Assembly: GCF_014218725.1 (NCBI RefSeq)
Contig: NZ_JABBJE010000003.1
Location: forward strand, 62,001-126,000
Direction of reading: 5' to 3'
DNA length: 64,000 nt
From: Brevundimonas huaxiensis
Lineage (GTDB): Bacteria > Pseudomonadota > Alphaproteobacteria > Caulobacterales > Caulobacteraceae
A program made the translations under genes and the position numbers. Position 1 is the stretch's first letter. Every line of letters begins with the position of its first letter. The notes under the pieces were generated by a model. That model had not been told where the DNA came from. It saw only the letters and a program-made list of their open reading frames with translations, and did no database searches. Shown piece by piece: positions 26,341-35,574 of this stretch.

Positions 26341-27752
26341 CGCAATCCCTTGATCTCGCCTTCGATGTTGGCGACCGCATCCGCCTCGAAACTGGCGACC
26401 GGATAGGCGCAATAGTCGGCGGCGTAATAGGCGCTGGGCCGGTGGTTGCCGCTGGCCCCCAGGCCGCCGAACGGCATGTCGCCGGCGGCGCCCGTCGTCG
26501 GCCGGTTGAAGTTGACCACGCCGGCGCGGATGCGGCGGATGAAGTGGTCCCAGTTTTTCGGATCATCGCTGACCAGACCGGCGGACAGGCCGTAGCGGGT
26601 CGCATTCGCCGCCTGGATCGCCGCGTCGAACGACCCGACGCGGGTCACCGACAGGAAGGGGGCGAACATCTCTTCGTCCGGCACGTCGATCCCGGTCACG
26701 TCGATGATGGCCGGCTTGACGAAGGCGCCCGGAAGGTTGGCGACCGGCCCCGAGGCGCGGATGACCTTGGCCCCCATGTCGATCCGTTCCTGCAACGCCT
26801 TCAGCGCCGCTTCGGCCGCATGCGCCGAGATCAGCGGGCCGGCATAGGGTTCGGGATCGCTGTCCCACGGGGCGAAGATCAGCCTGTCGGACAGGGCGGC
26901 GATGGCTTCGATGATCGCATCCCCCTGCGGGCCTTCCGGCACGATCAGGCGACGCGCGCACGAGCAGCGCTGGCCGGTGGTGATGAAGGCGGATTGAACC
27001 GCGATGCCCGCGACGGCTTCGGCGTCGGCCGCGTCCCACACGACCAGCGGGTTATTGCCGCCCAGCTCCAGCGCCAGGATGACATGCGGATCGTCGGCGA
27101 ACTTCCTGCGGAAATGCGCGCCCGCCGCGCCCGAGCCGGTGAACATCAGGGCGTCGATGCCGGCGTCCAGCAGGGCCGCGCCCGTCTCGCGCCCGCCTTG
27201 GACCACATTGACCACGCCGGTCGGCAGGTCGGCGGCGGCGAAGGCTTCGGTCATCACCTGACCGACCAGGGGCGTTTCTTCCGACGGCTTGAAGACGACG
27301 GTATCGCCGGCCAGCAGGGCCGGGACGATATGGCCGTTCGGCAGATGGCCGGGGAAGTTGAACGGGCCAAGCACCGCCGCGACGCCGTGCGGACGGTGCC
27401 GCAGGGTCGCGCGGCCAAACGCCGTGTCGCTGGTCCGTTCGCCGGTGCGCTCGTCATAGGCGCGGATCGAGATGTCCACCTTGCCGATCATGGCGGCGGC
27501 CTCGGTCTTGGTCTCCCACAGCGGCTTGCCGGTTTCGCGCGCGATGGCCTCGGCGATCTGGGGCGCGCGGTCTTTCAGGACGGCCTGATAGCGTTTGACG
27601 CCCTCAATCCGTTCGGCGCGCGGCGCATCGGCCCAGGCGGGGAAGGCGGTGCGGGCGGCGTCGACGGCGGCCTGAACCTGGGCCGGGCTGGCGGCATCGC
27701 CCTCCCAGTTGGTCGCTTCGGTGGCGGGATCGGTGGAGGTGAAACGGGTCAT
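26337..27752 (-). CDS. astD: Succinylglutamate-semialdehyde dehydrogenase
   Basis: This 471-residue NAD-dependent aldehyde dehydrogenase oxidises succinylglutamate semialdehyde to succinylglutamate in the AST pathway. ALDH motifs are clear: FNFPGHLPNGHIVPALLAG, FTGSGAAGAHF, the general base Glu in ALELGGNNPLVV and catalytic Cys in TTGQRCSCARRL. The sequence PTTGAAGDMPFGGLGASGNH near the C-terminus is typical of AstD. Start and stop overlap astA and astB by ATGA junctions, so the three are translated together. Confidence 0.96.
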   Translation of the reverse strand: MTRFTSTDPATEATNWEGDAASPAQVQAAVDAARTAFPAWADAPRAERIEGVKRYQAVLKDRAPQIAEAIARETGKPLWETKTEAAAMIGKVDISIRAYDERTGERTSDTAFGRATLRHRPHGVAAVLGPFNFPGHLPNGHIVPALLAGDTVVFKPSEETPLVGQVMTEAFAAADLPTGVVNVVQGGRETGAALLDAGIDALMFTGSGAAGAHFRRKFADDPHVILALELGGNNPLVVWDAADAEAVAGIAVQSAFITTGQRCSCARRLIVPEGPQGDAIIEAIAALSDRLIFAPWDSDPEPYAGPLISAHAAEAALKALQERIDMGAKVIRASGPVANLPGAFVKPAIIDVTGIDVPDEEMFAPFLSVTRVGSFDAAIQAANATRYGLSAGLVSDDPKNWDHFIRRIRAGVVNFNRPTTGAAGDMPFGGLGASGNHRPSAYYAADYCAYPVASFEADAVANIEGEIKGLR

Positions 27753-28756
27753 GATTTTACTCGCACAGAGTCTCCGCTGCGCACCTTGAGCGCGGCGGCG
27801 GTTTCGGCGGTCAGGCGAACGACGTCGCCATCGATGTCGGCCTTGGCGCGAACGGCGCGGAAGGCGGCGACGCTGTCGGTCGAGATAAGGGCCGGTAGTT
27901 CGGCCTCGACGCCCTCGACGATCTGAACCGTCAGGCGCCGGGCGTCGCGCACGGTCCGGATATTGTCGCGGCCGCAGGCGACGGTCGGACCGGCGTCGAA
28001 GATGTCGACCAGACCATTGGGCCTAAAGCCTTCGCTTTCCAGCAGGGCCATGGCCGGCACGCCTTGCGGATGGACCTTGCCGATCACCGCGCGCGCCGGT
28101 TCAGGCAGCAGTTCGACATAGATCGGGTGCCGCGGCGCCAGGTCCAGGATGAACTGCTTGTCCGTCGAGCCGGTCATCCGGTCGGCGTGGTCGAACTCCA
28201 TCGGAAAGAATTTGTGCGCCACATGGTCCCAGAACGGGCAGGCGCCGTCGGGCGTGAAGACGCCACGCAACTCGGCCAGCACATTGTCGGCGAACAGCTC
28301 GGGCTGGGCGCCGATCAGCATGTATCGCGACTGGCTGAGCAGACGGCCCGCGCCGCCCTTTCGCCGATCCGCCTTCAGGAACAGCGAACCGACCTCGGTC
28401 CAGCCCGTGCATTCGTTGACCAGAACCAACGTCTGGTGGTCCAGCTTCACCCCCAGCGAGGGCGACTGGACGGTGTTGTTGACGACGCGGAACGAGAAGA
28501 AGGGTCGTTTGAGTCCCACCGTCGCCTTGACCGAGCCGACGCCGTCGATGTCGCCCGTGTCGCCGTCTTCCAGCATCAGGGTGTACCAGGCCTCTTGCCA
28601 CGGCACGCGACCTTCGAAGCTCGCCTGGCTTAGCTCCAGACGATCGGCCAGCGCATCAGGGTCTTCAGGCAGGCTGGTGAAGCCGGGGCCGGACAGGATG
28701 GCCAGTTCCAGGAGATGATCGAGATCGGCTGGGCCGGCGGGACGGACGACGAGCAT
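27749..28756 (-). CDS. astA: Arginine N-succinyltransferase
   Basis: This 335-residue enzyme transfers succinyl-CoA to the alpha-amino group of arginine, the entry step of the AST pathway. The N-terminus VRPAGPADLDHLLELA is a GNAT-like start. Family blocks include GFTSLPEDPDALADRLELS, TVQSPSLGVKLDHQTLVLVN, SLFLKADRRKGGAGRLLSQSR and FFPMEFDHADRMTGS. It begins with ATG two bases after the M20 hydrolase stop. A single-subunit form is present; there is no second astA-like (aruF/aruG) gene here. Confidence 0.95.
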   Translation of the reverse strand: MLVVRPAGPADLDHLLELAILSGPGFTSLPEDPDALADRLELSQASFEGRVPWQEAWYTLMLEDGDTGDIDGVGSVKATVGLKRPFFSFRVVNNTVQSPSLGVKLDHQTLVLVNECTGWTEVGSLFLKADRRKGGAGRLLSQSRYMLIGAQPELFADNVLAELRGVFTPDGACPFWDHVAHKFFPMEFDHADRMTGSTDKQFILDLAPRHPIYVELLPEPARAVIGKVHPQGVPAMALLESEGFRPNGLVDIFDAGPTVACGRDNIRTVRDARRLTVQIVEGVEAELPALISTDSVAAFRAVRAKADIDGDVVRLTAETAAALKVRSGDSVRVKS

Positions 28757-28757
28757 T

Positions 28758-30008
28758 CTACAGAGTTTCCATCCGCAGGGATTTCAGTTTGGCCGCATCG
28801 ATTTCGCCCGATGCGATCTTGCACAGGATCAGGGCGCTCAGCTGGGCGCGCTCGACGAAGCTGTCGGGCCAGGCGAACTCCTGATCCGAATGGATGTCGC
28901 CGCCCCGCACCCCAAGCGTGTCGATGTTCGGCAGGCCGGCGGCGTGCAGATTGTTGCCCTCGCACACTCCGCCCGACGGTTTCCAGGCGATGGGCTGGCC
29001 CAGCAGGGCGCCCGCCTCCGCAACTGCCTCGAACAGGGCGGTCTGGGCGGCGTCCATCGGCTTGGGCGCACGGGTGAAGCCGCCGTGCAGATCCAGCGTC
29101 AGACCCTCGAACGGCGGCGTCGCGGCGATGGCCCGCACCGACGCGTCGATCCAGTCGGCCGCCGCCTTGTCCGGCACCCGGACGTTGAAGCGCACCACGG
29201 CGTTGTCGGCGACGACGTTCAGCGCGCCCCCGCCCGAAATCTTGGCGACATTGACGGTGACGCCCTCGTGCTGACCGTTCAGTCCGTGAAGGGCGGCGGC
29301 GATGATGGCGGCGCCGGCTACCGCATTGCGGCCTTCGTCGAAGGCGCGGCCGGCGTGAGCGGCGCGACCCGTCACGATCAGATGATAGTTGCCGCTGCCC
29401 TTGCGGGCGCCGGCCAGCGTGCCGTCCGCCAGCGCCGGCTCGTAGGTCAGGCCGACATGGCCGCGCGCGCCCAGTTCGGCCAGCAGCGGTGCGGACGCCG
29501 GCGAGCCGATTTCCTCATCGGGGCTCAGCAGCACCGTCCAGCCGACGCCGTGTCTGTCTGGATGGGTTTCGAACGCCTCCAGTGCGGCCAGCAGCACGCT
29601 GATCCCGCCCTTCATGTCGGCGACGCCCGGCCCGTTCAGGGCGCCGTCAGCCCGCGTGGTCACGGTCTGGAACCGGCTGTCGGCGGGGAAGACGGTGTCA
29701 TAGTGGCCGGTCAGAACGACCTGGATCGGCGCATCCGGCCGGGCGGTGATCTTCAGCGCGTCGGCATGGGCCTCTGTCCGCACCGACCCGTCGTCGGCGA
29801 CGGTGGTCGAGCCCTGCGTCGGGAGGCGTTCGACACGGGCGGGCAGGGCGCTCGCCGCTGCTTGCAGAACATCCAGCACAGCCTTCAGCCCGGCGGCGTT
29901 GCGGCTGCCGGAGTTGATGTTCGCCCAATCGATGGTGCGGCCGATGATCGTCTCGCGTCGCGCGGCGACGTGGTCGAGGACGGCCTGGTCCGAGGTCAGA
30001 ATCCGCAT
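28758..30008 (-). CDS. M20-family metallopeptidase/deacylase heading the ast operon
   Basis: This 416-residue di-zinc hydrolase of the M20/M25/M40 family is related to carboxypeptidase G2 and acetylornithine deacetylase-type enzymes. Metal-site motifs are VVLTGHYDTVFP (His, Asp), LNGPGVADMKGG (bridging Asp) and LLSPDEEIGS (catalytic Glu pair). The dimerisation domain follows, and a final His motif is near GGDIHSDQEFAW. I chose ATG 30008, the start of MRILTSDQ; longer frames have no support. It is first in the AST operon. No astE (succinylglutamate desuccinylase) or astC is present nearby, so it may hydrolyse a succinylated intermediate; that is inference. Confidence 0.88.
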   Translation of the reverse strand: MRILTSDQAVLDHVAARRETIIGRTIDWANINSGSRNAAGLKAVLDVLQAAASALPARVERLPTQGSTTVADDGSVRTEAHADALKITARPDAPIQVVLTGHYDTVFPADSRFQTVTTRADGALNGPGVADMKGGISVLLAALEAFETHPDRHGVGWTVLLSPDEEIGSPASAPLLAELGARGHVGLTYEPALADGTLAGARKGSGNYHLIVTGRAAHAGRAFDEGRNAVAGAAIIAAALHGLNGQHEGVTVNVAKISGGGALNVVADNAVVRFNVRVPDKAAADWIDASVRAIAATPPFEGLTLDLHGGFTRAPKPMDAAQTALFEAVAEAGALLGQPIAWKPSGGVCEGNNLHAAGLPNIDTLGVRGGDIHSDQEFAWPDSFVERAQLSALILCKIASGEIDAAKLKSLRMETL

Positions 30009-30105
30009 CGGCCGGACCCTAGACGCCTCGACCTCAAAGGTGAAGGTCGGGGCCTGTAAGTCATCGCCGATCACCGCTAGGTTCCGGCGCGAACAGGGCC
30101 GCAAA

Positions 30106-30648
30106 ATGACACGCAAGACGATCGACCTCTGGCTCCGCGCCATGAACCCGCTGAAGCTGCCGCGCGGCATGGCCGAGGCTCAGCGTTCGGCGCGCGCCAT
30201 GGTGATCGGGCTGGTCATCGCCCTGATCGTCGGCCTGATCCCGACCTGGTGGATGCTCACCTCGGGCTGGTTCGAGACGGCGATGAGCGCGGAATACGCC
30301 AAGATGGGTCTGTCGGCGGATCAGGCTGCGATTCAACGCGAGTTCATGAAGGTCATGTGGCCATACTTGATCGCCTCGAGCGCCATCTTCTCCGTCCTGC
30401 TCTACAGCGTCTTGGCGGTGGTGCAGTGGCGCACGACGACGCGCGCCATACCGATCATCATGCTGGCGGTGATCGCTTACAGCGTAGTGGCCAATCTGGG
30501 GATGCGGCTGCTGGGGACCCTGCCGTCGCCGGATCTTCCGCTGTGGATCAACCTGACGACCTGGCCGGCCATGATCGTGTCGGGCGTGATCTATGTCGCG
30601 TCGCTGCAGGGCGCCATGCTGCTGCATCGTCTGAAGCAGGAGGCGTGA
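30106..30648 (+). CDS. Hypothetical four-helix membrane protein
   Basis: The protein has 180 residues and four predicted membrane segments, near residues 34-54 (AMVIGLVIALIVGLIPTWWM), 89-113 (YLIASSAIFSVLLYSVLAVV), 117-138 and 151-172. The family could be Yip1-like, but I see no decisive motif. It is divergent from the AST operon with ~97 bp between. It is coupled to the arsC-like gene by a one-base stop/start overlap, suggesting a shared role or simply an operon. Confidence 0.75.
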   Translation: MTRKTIDLWLRAMNPLKLPRGMAEAQRSARAMVIGLVIALIVGLIPTWWMLTSGWFETAMSAEYAKMGLSADQAAIQREFMKVMWPYLIASSAIFSVLLYSVLAVVQWRTTTRAIPIIMLAVIAYSVVANLGMRLLGTLPSPDLPLWINLTTWPAMIVSGVIYVASLQGAMLLHRLKQEA

Positions 30649-30989
30649 TGTCGGTCGTCCTCTACCACAATCCGAAATGCAGCACGTCGCGCAACGCCCT
30701 CGCCCTGTTGCGCGAACAGGGCGTCGAGCCGACGGTGGTCCAATATCTGAAGACCGGATGGGACCGCGAGACGCTGCAGCGATTGGCGTCCAGAACCGGC
30801 TTCGGTTTGTCCGGCCTGCTGCGTAAAAAGGAGGCCGACGCCAAGGCGCTGCTGGACGCCGGCGCAGACGACGAAGCCATCCTGGCCGCAGCGATCGACC
30901 AGCCGATCCTGATCGAACGTCCGATCGTCGAAACCGACAAGGGCGCCGTGATCGGTCGCCCGGTCGAGCGGGTGCTGAAGATTCTTTAG
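30648..30989 (+). CDS. arsC: ArsC/YffB-family thioredoxin-fold protein (arsenate reductase-like)
   Basis: This 113-residue protein of the ArsC family has a thioredoxin fold. The active-site cysteine is in YHNPKCSTSRNALALL (Cys11), and the family C-terminal block PILIERPIVETDKGAVIGRP is present. In glutaredoxin-linked ArsC this Cys attacks arsenate and three arginines are needed; R15 (SR), a central Arg (RKKEADAK region) and the Arg of RP are in place. No other ars genes surround it, so a role in arsenic resistance is not certain and it could be a Spx/YffB-like relative. Confidence 0.85.
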   Translation: MSVVLYHNPKCSTSRNALALLREQGVEPTVVQYLKTGWDRETLQRLASRTGFGLSGLLRKKEADAKALLDAGADDEAILAAAIDQPILIERPIVETDKGAVIGRPVERVLKIL

Positions 30990-31172
30990 CCGCCCGCTGA
31001 CGGGTTGCGCCTCGCAGCCAGCGCATATGCAGAAGCAAACCTACGCCTTTTCCGTGGCTTGAAGGCTAGTATCGGCTTTCATCTAAGCGCGATGTCGAAC
31101 GGGCTTATATTCGGCGCCCGGTCTTTGATGTCGCCAATGCTTGACCAGATGCCGTGTGTTTTGGGCCTTCAA

Positions 31173-31199
31173 AATTGCACTTCGTCGCACAGTGCAATT
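31173..31199. repeat. Inverted repeat AATTGCAC-N11-GTGCAATT
   Basis: Two perfect 8-base arms with an 11-base spacer. The arrangement resembles a LysR/TetR-type operator or the stem of a terminator. The motif recurs at 31244-31281 and once upstream of the Cfa-like gene at 51916. Confidence 0.5.
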
Positions 31200-31243
31200 C
31201 GGTCCCGTCTTTTTCGTTATGAAAAACAACGGCGCGCTGGGAG

Positions 31244-31281
31244 AATTGCACGCCGTTGCACCATTTTCGCCGCGTGCAATT
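31244..31281. repeat. Second facing pair of AATTGCAC / GTGCAATT
   Basis: AATTGCAC at 31244-31251 and GTGCAATT at 31274-31281, spaced by 22 bases, with an extra TTGCAC between them (31256-31261). Confidence 0.45.
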
Positions 31282-31335
31282 GGGCCGCCTAATCCGTTGC
31301 GCCTGAGGAAAGCCTGATAGCGGCAGCCGCCGCGC

Positions 31336-34300
31336 CTAGCGGTTGCGGCCGCCCCGGTTCGGACGACGGTCGCCCGCCTCGCGGCTTTCGTGACGCCAGC
31401 GGATCGACAGGCTGGTCTGGCCCTGGCCGCCGAACTGCGAGGCGATGGCGACGTTGCGTCGAGGCTGCCACTCGACCTTGACCGCCGCACCGTTCTGCCC
31501 GCCGCCGATGACCTCCAGATAAACATCGTCGGTGATGTAGCGACCGCCCGCGACCGTCACCGCAGACGCATCGCCGCCGAACGACAGCCGGTCCAGCCCC
31601 GCCAATTCGCGCAGGTTGCCGATCACGTCGAACCCGCCGCCGCCCGCCAGGGCCGCGACCCCGGCCGCCAGCTGAGCCGCCTCAAAGGCCGACAACTGCG
31701 ACGCCGAGCGTCCGAACAGCACCTGCGACAGGATTTCGTCCTGGGGAAGGGACGGGGTGGAGGTCAGGGCGATCTTGGGTTCGGCGGCCGTTCCGGTGAC
31801 GTTGATCGAAGCGGTCAGGGCCGCGTCCTCACGTGTCGCCGCCAGGTTCAGACGGATCTGCTTGGGATCGGTCGACAGGGTGACGCGACCCGTGTCGTCG
31901 AATACGAACCGCTTGCCCGCGAACTCATAATCCCCCCGCACCACATTGGCCGTGCCGGTCAGTTGCGGCTGGGCGATGGTGCCGCGCACCCGGGCGTTCA
32001 CGTCCAGGATCACGTTCAGGCCGCGCCCGTTGACCCGCACCTTGCCGCCGCTGGAACGCAGGACGATGTCCATGCCGATCTGCGGACCGCGCGCCTTCTG
32101 CTCGGTCTCCTCCGGATCGCCGCCGGGACGATTGATCTCGACCACATCCATCGAGACGATGCCGGTCGCGCCGGGCAGCTCCGGTTCGATCTTGGCCTCG
32201 TCGATGTCGATGCGGCCGCCCAGCTGGATATTGCCGTCGGCGCCGCGCACGATGGTGATCGGGCCCGAGGCGCGCGCCTCGGCGATATCGTTATCGATGA
32301 CCCGGAAGCGGTTCAGCATCAGCTGCGCGTTCGATCCCGAGCCTTGGCGCAGGCCGATGCGGCCCTGGCCAGACACCGTGCCGCCCTTGCCGTCGTTGGC
32401 CGTGAAGGTCTCGATCTGGGCGGCGGTGTCGTCGAAGCGCGTCCGCAGCGTCAGGTCGCTGAGCACCAGACCGACCGCGTTCTCGCGATAGGAGCCTTGG
32501 CTCAGATCGAACCGGCCGTTCAGACGCGGCGCGTTCAGCGTCCCGCCGATCGTCGCCTGACCCGCCACCTGACCCGCCAGGCTGCGGTCGCCGCCCAGGA
32601 ACAGGTCCCAGATCGGCTGGATCTGCCCATTGATCGACACCCGGCCCGACATTTCGCGCGTGCGGGCGATGGCCAGCCGCAGCGGCGCGGCCGAGGCCTC
32701 GACCGGCAGGACGACGTCAGCCGAGGCCTGAACCGCGCCTTCATCGACCGCCGTCGCCTTGATGCTCAGCCGGTCGCCCGTCAGGGTCGCGTCCACGCGT
32801 CCGTCGACGGCCAGGCCGCGCGGCGCGTCGATGCTGCGCACGTTCTGAAGGGCGATATTGGCCGTGCCCGACAGGTCGCTGCCGGCGCCGCGCAGGGCGA
32901 CCTGGCCCGTCACGCTGCCGCGCAGTTCAGGCGAGATAGAGCCTAGATCGACCCGCGTCAGGTCGGCCTGGATGGCGGCGCCGCGCGCATCCTGACGCAG
33001 GTCGGCCAGCAGCACGCCGCCGCCCACGCCCAGATCCAGATGCGCCGTGCGCGTGGCGCCGTTCAAGGTGATCGAGGCCGGGCTGCGGGTGGTGAACGCC
33101 ACCTCGCGCACCCGTCCGCCGCCGCGCAGCGTCAGACCGTGGGTCGTGTTCTGACGCGAATAGACGCCGGTGCCGTTGAACTGGGCCGGGTTGGGGCCGC
33201 CCACGTCCAGCGCCAGGGTGAAGGGCAGGTTGTTCAGCGTGCCACGCCCGTCCAGATCCAGCTTGCGAATAATCCAGCTCTGGCCCGCCAGCCGGACATT
33301 GCGACCGCTGACGTCCAGAATGGCGCTGTCCGATCCGCCGCCGTCGGTCAGCCGCACCCGTCCGTTGGCTTCGCCCGAAGCCAGGAAGGCCCCGGCCCGC
33401 GCCGAGAAGGTCAGGTCCGCGCTGGAAGGAATGCTGTCGGACAGGGCGATGGCGCCCCTGGCCGTCACGCCGCCGGCGTCCACGTCCAGATCGCTCAACC
33501 GTATGCGTTTGCCGCCCAGGAAGAAGTTGCCCGACGCACGCGCCGGACCATAGTTCGAGCCGCTGACCACCGAAATCCGGCCGTCCGACGCATCCGCGCC
33601 CTTGCGGAAGCTCAGCGTCAGGTCGGCGTTGTTCAGCGTCAGCGCGCCGGCCGTCACCTGCTGGAAGCCGGCGGTCAGATCGACGCGCGGCTGGGCCAGG
33701 GTGCCGGTCAGGGCGCCGCGTCCGTTCATGTCGCCGCCGATCTCGACCGGCCCGGCCGCGAACGGACCGCGCGCGTTCCAGTCCAGCGCCAGCCTCAGCT
33801 TGCCGGCGGTTTCAATGATGCCCTTGGCCCCCGCCCGCCCGGCCGCGCCGGTCAGTTCACCGCGCTCGACCTCGATGCGTCCGCCGTTCAGCTCGCCGGC
33901 CAGTTGCAGGCGCGGCGTCTTGCCGAGCAGGCGATCCAGCTCGTCCAGACCCACTGTCAGGTTGCGGCCCCGTCCGTCGAAGTTCAGCACCCATGGCGCG
34001 CCGGCCCGCGCCGACGAGGCCCGGATCGGACCGCCGAAGGCGCCGCGCGCGTCGGGCAGCACGCGCCTGGCGTCGGTCAGTTGCGCCTCGCCGCGGAAGT
34101 TCATCCCGCCCAGCAGATTGCGCGAGCCCGAGCCGTTCAGCGTCAGGCCCTGGCCCTGCAGATCGACCTTGGTCAGCAGGATGGCGCCGTCCTTCATCCG
34201 CGCCGCCTTCATCTGCACGCGCGGGGCGGGACCCAAGAGGCCGCCGATGATGCCTTCGCCTGATCCACCGTTGGCGCGAATGTCGCCGTCCAGATCGATG

Positions 34301-35574
34301 CGCCCGTTCTTGACCGCGACGTTCAGCGGCCCGGCGATGCGCGTGGCGCGATAGCTGGCGACATTGGCGTTCAACAGGGTGACTTGGCCGTCCAGCGTCC
34401 AGGTCTGGGCGTCACCCTTGAACAGGCCGGAATAGGCCGCCGGTCCCGCCACATCGGACCCGACCAGTCGGCTCAGCGAGGCCGTCTGAATGTTGAGGGT
34501 GATCCCGTCTGGCGAACTGCGATCGGAGTTGCGAATCAGGCCGCGCGCCTCGGACTGGACGTTGTCGGAAATCAGCTTCCAGGCCACGCCCTGGCCGGCC
34601 TTGTCCGGCGTCGGGACCATGGCGAAGCCGAACCGCGCGGTTCGGCCGATCTTGGTGACGAAGGGCGCCAGCAGGTCCGAGTTGCTGAAGTCGGCGAAAC
34701 CCGAGACGCGCGAGCCCTTGTCGCCGAAATGGCCCTGGACGATCAGGGGAACGAACTGTCCTGTCTGAACCCGCGCATTGACGACGTCGGCGTTCAGAAC
34801 CGCGACCGCCGAGAAGGGCTGATCCGGCGAATAGCCCAAGGCCCCGGCCAGCGGTCCGCCCTGGGCCTCATTGGCGCGAAGGTTCAGGCGCGTGTCTTCC
34901 AGCCTGCCGCCGAAGGTCGCCGCCAGACGCAGGAAATCGCCCGGTCGGTTCAGACTGTCGGCGTTGACCGTCGCGCTCTTGGCGCCCGTGCGCGGCAGAC
35001 TGGCGTTCCCCGACAGGCTCCAACGGCCGTATTCCTTGGAGAACCCTTCCATCAGTTCGATGTTGGCCGCGAACTTGTCGATCCGGACCGAGATCGGCTG
35101 GGGACTGGGCGGTTCGCCGGTGGGCGGCTCGACCACGGGCCGACGCAGGACGCGAATGGTCTCGGCCTTGATGTCGTTCGCATGGAAGCTGCGGCCAAGC
35201 AGGGCCAGATACGACCAGTCCATGCTGAGGTTGTTCGCCTCCAGCCAGATGCCCTGACTGTCGGCCAATGTGATGCGGTCGATGGTGAAATCGCTGAGCA
35301 GATCGCCCTTCAGCCCATAGACCTTCAGCCGGCCGTAGCGGCTGATCTTCAGGTCCTGAAGCCGTTGCAGCACCATGTCGCGACCGCTGTCCGAGGCGAT
35401 GTAGTAACGCCCTCCGACCAGGGCGGCGGCGATCAGCACCAGCAGTCCGGCCAGCACCACGCCCACGCCCAGGGTGATGCGTCTGACCAGCCCGCGACGC
35501 GGCTTTGCGGGCCGCGTGGCTTTGGCCGGCGTTGTCGCGTCTTCAGGCGTGGCTTCGGGCGGTGTATCGGTCAA
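31336..35574 (-). CDS. tamB: Translocation and assembly module subunit TamB (DUF490)
   Basis: This 1412-residue AsmA-like/TamB protein has one N-terminal membrane anchor (residues ~34-54, LGVGVVLAGLLVLIAAALVGG) and a very long periplasmic beta-helical region built of repeated beta-strand stretches. The TamB/DUF490 domain occupies roughly the last 350 residues, ending VKVEWQPRRNVAIASQFGG. With TamA it spans the envelope, and current models see it as a lipid conduit or aid to outer-membrane protein insertion. The start overlaps the stop of tamA by four bases. Length is in the normal range. Confidence 0.93.
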   Translation of the reverse strand: MTDTPPEATPEDATTPAKATRPAKPRRGLVRRITLGVGVVLAGLLVLIAAALVGGRYYIASDSGRDMVLQRLQDLKISRYGRLKVYGLKGDLLSDFTIDRITLADSQGIWLEANNLSMDWSYLALLGRSFHANDIKAETIRVLRRPVVEPPTGEPPSPQPISVRIDKFAANIELMEGFSKEYGRWSLSGNASLPRTGAKSATVNADSLNRPGDFLRLAATFGGRLEDTRLNLRANEAQGGPLAGALGYSPDQPFSAVAVLNADVVNARVQTGQFVPLIVQGHFGDKGSRVSGFADFSNSDLLAPFVTKIGRTARFGFAMVPTPDKAGQGVAWKLISDNVQSEARGLIRNSDRSSPDGITLNIQTASLSRLVGSDVAGPAAYSGLFKGDAQTWTLDGQVTLLNANVASYRATRIAGPLNVAVKNGRIDLDGDIRANGGSGEGIIGGLLGPAPRVQMKAARMKDGAILLTKVDLQGQGLTLNGSGSRNLLGGMNFRGEAQLTDARRVLPDARGAFGGPIRASSARAGAPWVLNFDGRGRNLTVGLDELDRLLGKTPRLQLAGELNGGRIEVERGELTGAAGRAGAKGIIETAGKLRLALDWNARGPFAAGPVEIGGDMNGRGALTGTLAQPRVDLTAGFQQVTAGALTLNNADLTLSFRKGADASDGRISVVSGSNYGPARASGNFFLGGKRIRLSDLDVDAGGVTARGAIALSDSIPSSADLTFSARAGAFLASGEANGRVRLTDGGGSDSAILDVSGRNVRLAGQSWIIRKLDLDGRGTLNNLPFTLALDVGGPNPAQFNGTGVYSRQNTTHGLTLRGGGRVREVAFTTRSPASITLNGATRTAHLDLGVGGGVLLADLRQDARGAAIQADLTRVDLGSISPELRGSVTGQVALRGAGSDLSGTANIALQNVRSIDAPRGLAVDGRVDATLTGDRLSIKATAVDEGAVQASADVVLPVEASAAPLRLAIARTREMSGRVSINGQIQPIWDLFLGGDRSLAGQVAGQATIGGTLNAPRLNGRFDLSQGSYRENAVGLVLSDLTLRTRFDDTAAQIETFTANDGKGGTVSGQGRIGLRQGSGSNAQLMLNRFRVIDNDIAEARASGPITIVRGADGNIQLGGRIDIDEAKIEPELPGATGIVSMDVVEINRPGGDPEETEQKARGPQIGMDIVLRSSGGKVRVNGRGLNVILDVNARVRGTIAQPQLTGTANVVRGDYEFAGKRFVFDDTGRVTLSTDPKQIRLNLAATREDAALTASINVTGTAAEPKIALTSTPSLPQDEILSQVLFGRSASQLSAFEAAQLAAGVAALAGGGGFDVIGNLRELAGLDRLSFGGDASAVTVAGGRYITDDVYLEVIGGGQNGAAVKVEWQPRRNVAIASQFGGQGQTSLSIRWRHESREAGDRRPNRGGRNR

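Larger units (their letters stand above)
30990..31335. other. 346-bp non-coding region with a repeated AATTGCAC motif
   Basis: This stretch lies between the 3' ends of two convergent genes, arsC and tamB, and is more AT-rich than its surroundings. Short frames here have no recognisable protein features. It holds four copies of AATTGCAC in two facing pairs (31173-31199 and 31244-31281). The first pair is followed by GTCTTTTTCG, so it may double as a terminator or mark a small RNA. Confidence 0.5.

Noticed and set aside
31005..31292. 95-codon plus-strand frame in the arsC-tamB gap
   Set aside because: No ribosome site, no family, atypical composition, and it runs through the AATTGCAC repeats.
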